From assembly GCA_002317385.1 (NCBI GenBank), contig DCJH01000017.1, forward strand, positions 1 through 64,000: a DNA stretch of 64,000 nt, read 5' to 3'. The DNA comes from Prevotella sp. UBA1705 (GTDB taxonomy: Bacteria; Bacteroidota; Bacteroidia; Bacteroidales; Bacteroidaceae). The translations under genes were made by a program, and so were the position numbers. Within the stretch, counting starts at the first letter, position 1; each line of letters opens with the position of its first letter. Below the pieces are notes generated by a model. That model was not told the origin of the DNA, made no database searches, and saw only the letters and a program-made list of their open reading frames with translations. Of the stretch, positions 53,928 to 62,306 are shown one piece after another.

Positions 53928-54791
53928 GTGAAAATCATCGAGCAATTTATCGCTGGAAAGCAATCTGAAGACACCTGTGAGGACGGCATTGTCATCACCG
54001 AGGACTTCGTGGCCGTTGTCGACGGCAGCACGAGCAAGACCCCACGCCAGCTGCATCCCACGATGAAGAACGGCAAATGGGCCATGGCTCTGCTCTGCTC
54101 GATGATGGAACGCCTGCCTGCTGACTCCACTTTGGAATCGTTTTGCGAGCAGGCCACTGACCTCATCCGCCAACAATATCTCTCCCTTTTCTCCCATCAC
54201 ACGTTGCCGCAGGGCCCAGCCCGGCAGGCAACAGATGGTCCATACCCTGTACTCCCACCCGAGGAGCGGATGTGTGCCAGCGCAGTGGTCTATAGTCGGA
54301 TGCGCCGGGAGCTGTGGATGGTAGGCGACTGCCAGTGCATGGTGGACGGCATGCTCTATGAAAACGGCAAGCCCGCAGAGACGATGATTGCCGCTAAGCG
54401 AGCCGCACTCTTCGAGGAGGCTTGCCGAGAGCATCCGGATATGGTGGTGGACGGGCTGTTGGTGCACGACTATGCGCGCGACGCTATCCTCCCGTTGCTC
54501 ATCAAGAGCATGCAGGGCGAGAACAAAACCTACGCCGTGATCGACGGATACCCTATATATAAATATGGTGTAAAGTGCATTACCCTGCCCACCACACCCT
54601 GCGAAATCGTATTGGCTACTGATGGATACCCCTTTCTCAAGCCCACGTTGGCCGAGAGTGAGGCAGCCCTGAAGCACCAGTTGGAGACCGACCCCTACAA
54701 TATCCACAGTTTCAAAGCTACCAAGGGACTGATGAAAGGCAACCTGTCGTTCGACGACAGAGCGTATGTAAGAATGACGAATGACGAGTGA
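53928..54791 (+). CDS. PP2C-like protein phosphatase-family protein
   Basis: 287 residues from GTG at 53928 (TTG at 53925 is an alternative; no ATG is near). Motifs resemble PP2C: EDFVAVVDGSTSK (about 26-38, metal-binding Asp), CASAVVYSRMRRELWMVGDCQC (GD motif), IVLATDGYPF and a final DDRAYVRM. It lacks the length of eukaryotic PP2C and is diverged, so substrates and activity are uncertain. It lies 33 bp after ygiQ, behind a terminator-like hairpin. Non-ATG start and preceding T-tract hint at low or regulated expression. Confidence 0.72.
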   Translation: MKIIEQFIAGKQSEDTCEDGIVITEDFVAVVDGSTSKTPRQLHPTMKNGKWAMALLCSMMERLPADSTLESFCEQATDLIRQQYLSLFSHHTLPQGPARQATDGPYPVLPPEERMCASAVVYSRMRRELWMVGDCQCMVDGMLYENGKPAETMIAAKRAALFEEACREHPDMVVDGLLVHDYARDAILPLLIKSMQGENKTYAVIDGYPIYKYGVKCITLPTTPCEIVLATDGYPFLKPTLAESEAALKHQLETDPYNIHSFKATKGLMKGNLSFDDRAYVRMTNDE

Positions 54792-54907
54792 GGAATGACG
54801 AATGGAGTACTGAAGAATGGGGAATTGGGGAATGACGAGTGACGAATGAGGGGCTGAAGTATGAAAAATGAGGGAATGAGGAATTGTAAAATGAAGATTG
54901 ATTGAAG
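54773..54907 (+). repeat. purine-rich degenerate short repeat between the PP2C-like gene and truA
   Basis: Irregular repeats of units like GAATGACGAATGACGAGTGAG continue for about 130 nt from the end of the PP2C-like gene almost to the truA start. The strand is nearly all purines and T, with many ATG and TGA triplets in all frames. Units vary too much for a clean tandem repeat. Confidence 0.6.
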
Positions 54908-55639
54908 ATGAAAAGATATTTTGTTTGGATTAGTTTTGATGGTACGGCATACCACGGGTGGCAGATACAGCCCAACGGCATGTCGGTACAGGAAAAGTTG
55001 CAGCAGTGTCTTTCTACCCTGTTGAGGCAGCCCATCGAGGTGACGGGAGCCGGGCGGACAGATGCTGGAGTGCATGCCCGACAGATGGTTGCCCATTTCG
55101 ACTGCGACGGGGAGATGGACTGCACACAACTGGCCTACCGACTTAATCGCATCCTTCCGCGCGACATCAGCTGTGAGCGTGTGGAGCTGGTGGCGCCGGA
55201 GCAGCACGCCCGCTTCTCTGCCACGAAGCGCACCTACCGCTATTTCATCCATACCGAGCGCGACCCGTTTCTCCGCCACTACTCGGTGGAGATGCACTGG
55301 GCGCTCGACTTTGAGCTCATGAACGAGGCGGCGGCATGGCTTCTCACTGTCGACGACTTCAAAGCCTTCTGCAAGGCCAACGCCGACAACAAGACCACGC
55401 TATGCCATGTGACCACCGCGCAGTGGGTGAAGACCGGCGAAAGCACCTATTACTTCGAGATTTCGGCCAATCGTTTCCTCAGAAACATGGTGCGAGCGGT
55501 GGTAGGCACGCTCATCGACGTGGGACGACATTGCCTTACGTTGGAGGAGTTTAAGACTGTAGTCCGTGAGGGCACCCGCTCCGATGCCGGTCAGTCGATG
55601 CCCGCCCACGGACTGTTCTTGTGGGAAATTGAGTATTGA
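54908..55639 (+). CDS. truA: tRNA pseudouridine synthase A
   Basis: 243 residues from the ATG at 54908; a TTG at 54902 would add two residues. The N-terminal strand KRYFVWISFDGTAYHGWQIQ and the catalytic Asp in GAGRTDAGVHA (about 52) identify TruA. RTYRYFIHT and ISANRFLRNMVRAVVGTL are further family blocks. It converts uridines 38-40 of the anticodon arm to pseudouridine. It lies downstream of the repeat tract and upstream of repeat locus C. Confidence 0.95.
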   Translation: MKRYFVWISFDGTAYHGWQIQPNGMSVQEKLQQCLSTLLRQPIEVTGAGRTDAGVHARQMVAHFDCDGEMDCTQLAYRLNRILPRDISCERVELVAPEQHARFSATKRTYRYFIHTERDPFLRHYSVEMHWALDFELMNEAAAWLLTVDDFKAFCKANADNKTTLCHVTTAQWVKTGESTYYFEISANRFLRNMVRAVVGTLIDVGRHCLTLEEFKTVVREGTRSDAGQSMPAHGLFLWEIEY

Positions 55640-55747
55640 GACATCGTTCATCTTGGGCTCAAAGATAGAGAAGATTTTGCCCTCTGCGCCCATTCTTTCC
55701 CAAAAACGATAAAACATTGATATACAACCCATTATATCCGCCTTGCG

Positions 55748-55822
55748 AAAAGGTACTAATCGTCCAGCGATTAGTACCTTTTTGCGTATAGATTAGTACC
55801 GAATCGTCACGCGATTAGTACC
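55748..55822. repeat. GGTACTAATCG palindromic repeat cluster, locus C
   Basis: A perfect 15-bp inverted repeat AAAAGGTACTAATCG/CGATTAGTACCTTTT with a 5-nt loop (55748-55782) is followed by T and by two further copies of GATTAGTACC (55791-55800) and GCGATTAGTACC (55811-55822). Both strands carry a T-tract after the hairpin, so it looks like a bidirectional terminator. Confidence 0.85.
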
Positions 55823-56001
55823 TTGTCGCAAAACGATGGTATAGCAATGGCAGAAACATGGCACTACCGGGTCACCATTACTCGGTCTTTTTCCTCTCCT
55901 CTCTCCAGTGGAGGGGCAGGTGGAGAGGTAGTTTCTCGCACCTCCACCCCTTCCTCAAGTGCTGAATTACAAATATTTAAGAAAAAAAAAGGAGAATAAG
56001 A

Positions 56002-56031
56002 TTTGAGTTTGAAAAATATATTGTAACTTTA
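56002..56031 (+). promoter_or_regulatory. putative arabinose operon promoter
   Basis: TTTG (56002-56005), 18-nt spacer, TAACTTTA (56024-56031, last base differs from TAnnTTTG). The expected start point is just before an upstream ATG at 56042, supporting translation from 56072. Confidence 0.5.
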
Positions 56032-56071
56032 CCACCAATTAATGAACCAATCAACTAACAATACTACTTGT

Positions 56072-57265
56072 ATGAGAAACTTAAAGACTATTTTCTATGC
56101 CGCAGGACTTGGTGTCCTGACCTTGGCATCTTGTGCCGGTGGCAATCAGGCTGCCAACGAAACCGTTTCAGGTTTGAATCCCGCCAAATTCGATACCACC
56201 CTTGAAGGCAAGAAGGTGGAACTCGTGACGCTGAAGAACAACAACGGCATGGAAGTGTGTCTCACCAACTACGGCGGTCGCGTGGTTTCTATCAGCGTGC
56301 CCGACAAGGACGGCAAGCCCACTGACGTAGTTTTGGGTTACGATAACATCAAGCAGTATGCCGATACGCTCAACTCGCCGTCGGACTATGGCTCCAGCGT
56401 GGGTCGCTATGCCAACCGCATCAAGAACGCCACCATCACCGTGGCCGGCAAAGAATATAAGCTCCGCGCCAACGACAACGAGAACTGTCTGCACGGCGGC
56501 GGTGCCACAGGCTGGCTCAACAAGGTGTATGACATCCAGGCCAAGACCGACAGCAGCGTGACATTCGCCATCACCGCCCCCGATGGAGAGAATGGTTTCC
56601 CCGGAACGGTGAAGGCCACGGCCACCTATGTGGTGAAGAGCAACAACACGCTCGACATAGTTTTCGGTGCGACCACCGACAAGGAGACGGTGGTGAACAT
56701 GACCAACCACTCCTATTTCAACCTCAACGGCGACCCGTCGAAGGAAGGTGTGGACCAGGTGATGTATATCAACGCCGACAAGTTCACCCCCGCCGATGCC
56801 AAATACATACCTACCGGCGAAATCAGAAGCGTGACAGGCACCCCGATGGACTTCCGTAAGGCCCATGCCATCGGTGAGACTATCGTCGACACAACATTCG
56901 ACCAGATCAAGAATGCCACCGGCTACGACCACAACTGGTGTCTTAACACCTTCAAGGATGGTAAGGGCGACGACACCCAGGTGGCTGCCTCGCTCTATTC
57001 TCCGAAGACTGGTATCTTGCTCGAAGTGTACACCAACGAGCCCGGCATCCAGGTATACACCGGCAATTTCCAGGGCACTGGCATCGCCTGCAAGCACGGC
57101 GTGAAATATCCCAAGCACGTGAGCGTGTGCTTCGAGAGCCAGAAATATCCCGACAGTCCCACCAAGATTGCGAACAAGACCAAGGGCTGGGAGCACTCCA
57201 ATCCCTATCTGAAGCCCGGAGAGAAATACTATTCTCACCTCGCCTACAAGTTCAGCGTGAAATAA
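56072..57265 (+). CDS. galM: aldose 1-epimerase (GalM family), lipoprotein
   Basis: 397 residues from the ATG at 56072, which gives a lipoprotein signal MRNLKTIFYAAGLGVLTLASC-AG; an ATG at 56042 would put ten polar residues ahead of it. GalM motifs: SVGRYANRI, LHGG, the catalytic His in TNHSYFNLNG and the catalytic Glu in EPGIQVYTGNF. It interconverts alpha and beta anomers, likely of arabinose, outside the cytoplasm. It is first in an operon with an SSS transporter and the ara genes, so supplying the transported anomer is a reasonable role. Confidence 0.9.
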   Translation: MRNLKTIFYAAGLGVLTLASCAGGNQAANETVSGLNPAKFDTTLEGKKVELVTLKNNNGMEVCLTNYGGRVVSISVPDKDGKPTDVVLGYDNIKQYADTLNSPSDYGSSVGRYANRIKNATITVAGKEYKLRANDNENCLHGGGATGWLNKVYDIQAKTDSSVTFAITAPDGENGFPGTVKATATYVVKSNNTLDIVFGATTDKETVVNMTNHSYFNLNGDPSKEGVDQVMYINADKFTPADAKYIPTGEIRSVTGTPMDFRKAHAIGETIVDTTFDQIKNATGYDHNWCLNTFKDGKGDDTQVAASLYSPKTGILLEVYTNEPGIQVYTGNFQGTGIACKHGVKYPKHVSVCFESQKYPDSPTKIANKTKGWEHSNPYLKPGEKYYSHLAYKFSVK

Positions 57266-57315
57266 CTACCTCTGCAAAACCCAAACACTAACAAATATAA
57301 ATCTATTAGAAAACA

Positions 57316-59067
57316 ATGAATTGGACATCAAATGAGTTTCTCTGGCAAGACTGGGCCATCCTCGGCATTGGTCTCGTAGGAGTAATCTGGGCCGTATGGC
57401 ACGCCATCATGAAGGACAAGAGAGCCTCGGCGGGTGAGAATTCGTCTGACTATCTCTTCGGAAAGGGAGAGCCCTGGTATGTAATTGGTATGGCCATCTT
57501 CGCCGCAAACATCGGTTCGGAGCACCTCGTAGGTCTGGCTGGCACCGGTGCCAAGGACGGCGTGGGCATGGCCCACTGGGAGATGCAGGGCTGGATGATC
57601 CTCATCCTGGGATGGGTTTTCGTACCCTTCTATGAGCTGCTCATTACCAAACTGGGCAAGATCATCACCATGCCCGACTTCCTGAAGTTCCGCTACAACA
57701 ATGCCACAGGCTATGGTCTGAGTATCATCACGCTGGTGGCCTACGTGCTCACCAAGGTGAGTGTGACAGCCTATACAGGTGGTATCTTCTTCGAATACCT
57801 GCTCGGACTGAACTTCTGGGTGGGCGCCATCGGACTGATTGCCGTGACTTGCGTGTTCACTGTATTCGGAGGCATGAAGGGTGTGATGACGCTTTCGTCT
57901 ATCCAGACCCCTATCCTCATCATCGGCTCGTTCCTCGTGCTCTTCCTCGGACTCGCCACGCTTGGCGGCGGAAGCATCGTAGACGGTTGGACAGCCATGA
58001 TGGACAATGCCCGCGCCATGCACGACGGCTATGGAATCAACCATATGTTCCACACCAATCCCGGCGACCCAATGTATAAGGAATATCCCGGCTATGTGGT
58101 GTTCCTCGGCGCTTCGATCATTGGTTTCTGGTATTGGTGTACCGACCAGCACATCGTTCAACGTGTACTCGGCCAGACCAAGGGTGAGGATCCAGGCAAG
58201 GTGATTGCCCGTGCCCGCCGCGGCACCATCGCCGCAGGATTCTTCAAGATTCTCCCCTGCTTCATGTTCCTCATCCCCGGCATGATTGCCGCCGCACTTG
58301 CACAGAAGGGCAACGGCTTCGTGATGAACGATACCGACGCTGCCTTCGCCCTTATGGTGAAGAATATTCTGCCTGTTGGCGTGAAGGGCATCGTGACCAT
58401 TGGTTTCGTCTGCGCCCTCGTGGCCTCGCTGGCCGCATTCTTCAACAGTTGCGCCACCCTCTTCACCGAGGACTTCTACAAGCCGATGAAGAAGAATATG
58501 AGCGAGGCACACTATGTGTTTGTGGGCCGCGCAGCCACAGTAGTAGTGGTGCTTCTCGGTCTCATCTGGATGCCGGTGATGATGAGTCTCGGCTCGCTCT
58601 ATAGCTATCTGCAGGGCATCCAGTCGCTGTTGGCTCCGGCCATGGTGGCTGTGTTCACCCTCGGTATGTTCTCCAAGAAGATTACTCCTGCCTCAGGTGC
58701 ATGGGGCCTCTTCGGCGGTTTCATCATCGGCATGATCCGTCTGGTGACCAATGTGGCTACCGATACCGGCAAGGCTGCCGTGGAGAGCATCGACTTCCTC
58801 GGCCTTCCCACCGGATTCTGGGAGAACACCGCATGGTTCTGGCAGACCAACTGGCTCGTATTCGAGTGCTGGCTGCTCGTGTTCATCGTGCTGCTGATGG
58901 TGGTTGTGTCGTTCTTCACCAAGGCACCGTCTGCCGAGCAGATTGATGCCATCACCTTCACAGGCGACTACAAGAAGACCATCCGCGAGAGCTTCGGCGT
59001 ATGGGACATCCTCGGCACACTGCTCGTCATCGGTCTCTGTGCTGCATTCTACGCTTACTTCTGGTAA
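57316..59067 (+). CDS. SSS-family sodium:sugar symporter, probable arabinose transporter
   Basis: 583 residues with about 14 membrane helices. SGLT features include SDYLFGKGEPWYVIGMAIFAANIGSEH near the N-terminus, ending in the sugar-binding region, and GFWYWCTDQHIVQRVLGQT, a well-known SSS sugar-transporter segment. It should import a monosaccharide with sodium across the inner membrane. Location between galM and the arabinose regulator and enzymes points to arabinose. It is 50 bp after galM; a strong hairpin follows its stop. Confidence 0.9.
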   Translation: MNWTSNEFLWQDWAILGIGLVGVIWAVWHAIMKDKRASAGENSSDYLFGKGEPWYVIGMAIFAANIGSEHLVGLAGTGAKDGVGMAHWEMQGWMILILGWVFVPFYELLITKLGKIITMPDFLKFRYNNATGYGLSIITLVAYVLTKVSVTAYTGGIFFEYLLGLNFWVGAIGLIAVTCVFTVFGGMKGVMTLSSIQTPILIIGSFLVLFLGLATLGGGSIVDGWTAMMDNARAMHDGYGINHMFHTNPGDPMYKEYPGYVVFLGASIIGFWYWCTDQHIVQRVLGQTKGEDPGKVIARARRGTIAAGFFKILPCFMFLIPGMIAAALAQKGNGFVMNDTDAAFALMVKNILPVGVKGIVTIGFVCALVASLAAFFNSCATLFTEDFYKPMKKNMSEAHYVFVGRAATVVVVLLGLIWMPVMMSLGSLYSYLQGIQSLLAPAMVAVFTLGMFSKKITPASGAWGLFGGFIIGMIRLVTNVATDTGKAAVESIDFLGLPTGFWENTAWFWQTNWLVFECWLLVFIVLLMVVVSFFTKAPSAEQIDAITFTGDYKKTIRESFGVWDILGTLLVIGLCAAFYAYFW

Positions 59068-59075
59068 GACTATAC

Positions 59076-59110
59076 GGGCAGGCGTCGACCGTTAACCCGA
59101 CGGCCTGCCC
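59076..59110 (+). other. intercistronic hairpin between the transporter and araR
   Basis: GGGCAGGCGTCG pairs with CGACGGCCTGCCC with one bulged C and a 10-nt loop. There is no T-tract, so it more likely protects the upstream message or dampens downstream expression. Confidence 0.55.
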
Positions 59111-59149
59111 TTACACACAATATAATTACTTCACACAAAAACTTGAAAA

Positions 59150-59827
59150 ATGACTAACTATTACGGTGAACATTCCAAGGTATGGGTTTCTGTAGACTGC
59201 ATCGTCTTCGGATTTGAGGAAGACAAGCTCAAGTTGCTCATTGGAAAACGACAGATGGACCCCGGACGTGGGGAGTGGTCGCTCTACGGCGGCTTCGTAG
59301 GGGCTGACGAAAGCCTTGAGGATGCGGCCAACAGGGTGCTGTTCCAGCTGACCGGACTGAAGAGACTTTATATGAAACAGGTAGGTGCCTTTGGTGCCAT
59401 CGACCGTGACCCGGGCGAGCGCGTCATCTCTGTGGCCTACTGTGCACTAATCAACGTGAAGGACTACGACGACAAACTCCGCGAGAAATACGACCTCGAA
59501 TGGGTGTCTATCGAGGAGCTTCCGAAGCTCTACTCCGACCACAACCTCATGGTTACCAACGCCGTGAAGCTGCTGCGCCGCCGCATCAAGACCGAACCGC
59601 TGAGCTTTAACCTGCTGCCTGAGCTTTTCACGTTGACCCAACTGCAGCACGTCTATGAGGCTGTACTCGACAATGAGATCGACAAGCGTAACTTCCGCAA
59701 GCGCATCAAGCAGATCGACATCATCGAAAAGACTGACCTTATCGACAAGCTCACCTCCAAACGGGGCGCTGCACTCTATCGATTCAACCGCAAAGCCTAC
59801 AACGAAGATCCTTCGTTCAAACTCTGA
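59150..59827 (+). CDS. araR: Nudix-related transcriptional regulator, AraR type
   Basis: 225 residues: a Nudix domain (about 8-140) followed by a winged-helix domain (about 150-225, FTLTQLQHVYEAVLDNEI, DKRNFRKRIKQ). The Nudix box is degenerate: GGFVGADESLEDAANRVLFQ keeps G48, E54 and R62, but the catalytic REUxEE glutamates are replaced by Val, Phe and Gln (63, 65, 66), so hydrolysis is unlikely. Bacteroides species use a Nudix-like AraR repressor that responds to arabinose; position between the transporter and araD fits. It probably controls this operon. Confidence 0.9.
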   Translation: MTNYYGEHSKVWVSVDCIVFGFEEDKLKLLIGKRQMDPGRGEWSLYGGFVGADESLEDAANRVLFQLTGLKRLYMKQVGAFGAIDRDPGERVISVAYCALINVKDYDDKLREKYDLEWVSIEELPKLYSDHNLMVTNAVKLLRRRIKTEPLSFNLLPELFTLTQLQHVYEAVLDNEIDKRNFRKRIKQIDIIEKTDLIDKLTSKRGAALYRFNRKAYNEDPSFKL

Positions 59828-59872
59828 CGGGGTTAGGAATAAGTAAACAAACCATTAAACTACAATAAAACT

Positions 59873-60574
59873 ATGCTCGAAGAATTAAAGGAAAAGGTGT
59901 TTCAGGCCAACCTCGACCTGGTGAAGCACGGCCTCGTGCTGTTCACCTGGGGCAACGTGTCGGCCATCGACCGAGAGAAGGGACTGGTGGTCATCAAGCC
60001 TTCCGGGGTGGACTACGACACGATGAAGGCCAGCGACATGGTGGTGCTCGACCTGGAGACAGGTAAGGTGGTAGAGGGCGACCTCAACCCATCGTCAGAC
60101 ACCCCCACCCATCTGGTGCTCTATCGCAGCTTTCCTGAGCTGGGCGGCATCGTGCATACCCACTCCACCTACGCCACCGCGTGGGCACAGGCAGGACTCG
60201 ACATTCCCAATATCGGCACCACTCATGCCGACTATTTCCACGACTCCATCCCCTGCACCGACAGGATGACCGAGGACCAGATGGCCGAATATGAATACAA
60301 CACCGGTGTGGTGATTGTCGATAAATTCAAGCAAGACCACATCAACCCGGTGCATACACCGGGCGTGCTGGTCAAGAACCACGGCCCGTTCACCTGGGGC
60401 AAGGATGCCCACGAGGCCGTATACCACGCTGTGGTGGCCGAGCAGGTGGCCAAAATGGCCTTCATATCCTTCTCGGTAAACCCTCAGACAACGATGAATC
60501 CACTGCTTGTGGAGAAGCATTTCTCACGCAAACATGGACCCAACGCATATTATGGACAGAAGAAAAAGCAATAA
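59873..60574 (+). CDS. araD: L-ribulose-5-phosphate 4-epimerase
   Basis: 233 residues, normal for AraD. The class II aldolase fold shows [15 protein letters not shown] (about 22-36), the KPSGVDYD phosphate site, [25 protein letters not shown] with the zinc-binding HTH pair, and a later histidine in NHGPFTWG / [12 protein letters not shown]. It converts L-ribulose 5-phosphate to D-xylulose 5-phosphate, the third step of arabinose use. It precedes araA by 25 bp. Confidence 0.95.
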   Translation: MLEELKEKVFQANLDLVKHGLVLFTWGNVSAIDREKGLVVIKPSGVDYDTMKASDMVVLDLETGKVVEGDLNPSSDTPTHLVLYRSFPELGGIVHTHSTYATAWAQAGLDIPNIGTTHADYFHDSIPCTDRMTEDQMAEYEYNTGVVIVDKFKQDHINPVHTPGVLVKNHGPFTWGKDAHEAVYHAVVAEQVAKMAFISFSVNPQTTMNPLLVEKHFSRKHGPNAYYGQKKKQ

Positions 60575-60599
60575 ATAAGAACTAAAAACGTTAAAAACT

Positions 60600-62144
60600 A
60601 TGATTGAAGCATTTAAGGATTACGAGATTTGGTTTGTCACTGGTGCACAGCTTCTCTATGGAGGCGATGCCGTAGTACAGGTAGACGGACATTCAAAGGA
60701 GATGGTAGAAGGCATGAACAACTCAGGCCTGCTGCCCGTAAAAGTAGTGTATGCCGGCACGGCCAATAGCTCTCAGGAGGTGGCCGACTTGATGTCGCGT
60801 GCCAATGTAGACAAGAAATGTGCTGGCGTTATCTGCTGGATGCACACCTTCTCGCCTGCCAAGATGTGGATAAAGGGTATGCAGATTCTGCGCAAGCCGC
60901 TGCTCCATTTCCACACCCAGTACAATGAGAAGATTCCATACGATACTATCGATATGGACTTCATGAACCTCAACCAGAGCGCTCACGGCGACCGGGAGTT
61001 TGCTCACATCCTTACTCGTCTGCGCAAACCGCGCAAGACCGTCATCGGTTACTGGAAGGACGAGAAGACATTGAAGCGCATTGCTGTATGGGAGCGCGTG
61101 TGCGCCGGTGTGGCCGACGCCCAGGATTGCCTCATCATCCGCTTTGGCGACCAGATGAACAATGTGGCTGTGACCGATGGCGACAAGGTAGCCTTCGAGC
61201 AGGTGCTGGGCTATCATGTGGACTATGTGCAGTTCTCCACGGTGCTCCAGTATTTCGACCAGGTGAAAGATGCTGATGTAGACGCTCTCGTTCACGACGT
61301 TTACTTCAAGGAGTATGTCGTAGCCGACGAATTGAAAGACGAGAAGAGCGAAGGCTATAAGAAGATTTGGAATGCTGCCAAGGCAGAGATTACCCTCCGT
61401 GCCGTGCTGAAGGCTTTCGGTGCCAAGGGTTTCACCACCAACTTTGATGACCTCGGCGACGTGAATGTAGACGAGACTGGCCATGGCTTCGACCAGATTC
61501 CGGGTCTCGCTTCGCAGCGTCTCATGCGCGAGGGATATGGCTTCGGCGCTGAGGGCGACTGGAAAGACGCTGCTCTTCTGCGCACCACGTGGTTCATGAG
61601 CCAGGGCCTTGAGGGTGGCACCTCGTTCTTGGAGGACTACACTTTGAACTTCGACGGCGAGAATACGTCTATCTTAGAGTCGCACATGTTGGAGATTAAC
61701 CCCGACATCGCAGAGGAGAAGCCGCGTCTGGAAGTACACTTCCTCGGCATCGGTGTGCGCAAGACCCCTACTGCCCGACTGGTGTTCACCGCCAAGCAGG
61801 GCCATGGTATTGCTGCCACAGTGGTGGATATGGGCAACCGTTTCCGCCTGATCGCCAACGATGTGAACCTCATCAAGAGTCAGCCGCTGCCCAAACTTCC
61901 CGTGGCTTCAGCCCTGTGGATTCCCGAGCCCAGCTTCGAGGTGGGCGTAGGATGCTGGATGAATGCCGGTGGCACGCACCACTCTTGCTTCAGCATGGCC
62001 TTGACCGACGAGTATTGGCAAGACTTCGCAGAGATTGCCGATATGGAGGCCTGCATCATCAACAAGGATACCAAGTACGACCAGTTCTGCAAGGAGCTGC
62101 GTTGGAACGAAATGTACTATATGCTGAATAAAGCATTGAAGTAA
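60600..62144 (+). CDS. araA: L-arabinose isomerase
   Basis: 514 residues, typical for AraA. It starts MIEAFKDYEIWFVTGAQLLYGGDAV. Conserved blocks include CWMHTFSPAKMWI, LHFHTQYNE, FGDQMNNVAVTDGDK, GYGFGAEGDWKDAALLRT with a metal-binding glutamate, EDYTLNF and THHSCFS. It isomerises L-arabinose to L-ribulose with a divalent metal. A structured intergenic segment separates it from araB. Confidence 0.96.
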   Translation: MIEAFKDYEIWFVTGAQLLYGGDAVVQVDGHSKEMVEGMNNSGLLPVKVVYAGTANSSQEVADLMSRANVDKKCAGVICWMHTFSPAKMWIKGMQILRKPLLHFHTQYNEKIPYDTIDMDFMNLNQSAHGDREFAHILTRLRKPRKTVIGYWKDEKTLKRIAVWERVCAGVADAQDCLIIRFGDQMNNVAVTDGDKVAFEQVLGYHVDYVQFSTVLQYFDQVKDADVDALVHDVYFKEYVVADELKDEKSEGYKKIWNAAKAEITLRAVLKAFGAKGFTTNFDDLGDVNVDETGHGFDQIPGLASQRLMREGYGFGAEGDWKDAALLRTTWFMSQGLEGGTSFLEDYTLNFDGENTSILESHMLEINPDIAEEKPRLEVHFLGIGVRKTPTARLVFTAKQGHGIAATVVDMGNRFRLIANDVNLIKSQPLPKLPVASALWIPEPSFEVGVGCWMNAGGTHHSCFSMALTDEYWQDFAEIADMEACIINKDTKYDQFCKELRWNEMYYMLNKALK

Positions 62145-62166
62145 TAGGAATCATAAAACTATGAAC

Positions 62167-62241
62167 GTGATGGAGTTTAGACTACGACGACGAGGTGACC
62201 GGCATACGGCCATCCAGTCCGTATAGTCCCTACTCCATCAC
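62167..62241 (+). ncRNA. structured RNA element between araA and araB
   Basis: A perfect 10-bp outer stem GTGATGGAGT/ACTCCATCAC (62167-62176 with 62232-62241) encloses GACTA/TAGTC (62180-62184 with 62224-62228) and an inner ATACGG/CCGTAT hairpin (62204-62209 with 62219-62224), the last two sharing one base. There is no T-tract. It could be a cis-acting mRNA element or a processed small RNA; I cannot tell which. Confidence 0.45.
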
Positions 62242-62306
62242 TCATTCCCTGTTAAACCCAAACGCTCTCTAACTTCTACACACTACTTAACTATAAAGAT
62301 ATAGAC

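Larger units (their letters stand above)
55640..56071. other. intergenic region between truA and the arabinose operon
   Basis: 432 bp holding repeat locus C (55748-55822), a CT/GA-rich block near 55893-55933 with local inverted repeats, and the ara operon promoter. No gene recognised. Confidence 0.6.

Noticed and set aside
53220..54707. 495-codon minus-strand frame across the end of ygiQ and the PP2C-like gene
   Set aside because: Antisense to two real genes; no recognisable domain. Long antisense frames are common in this GC-rich codon usage.
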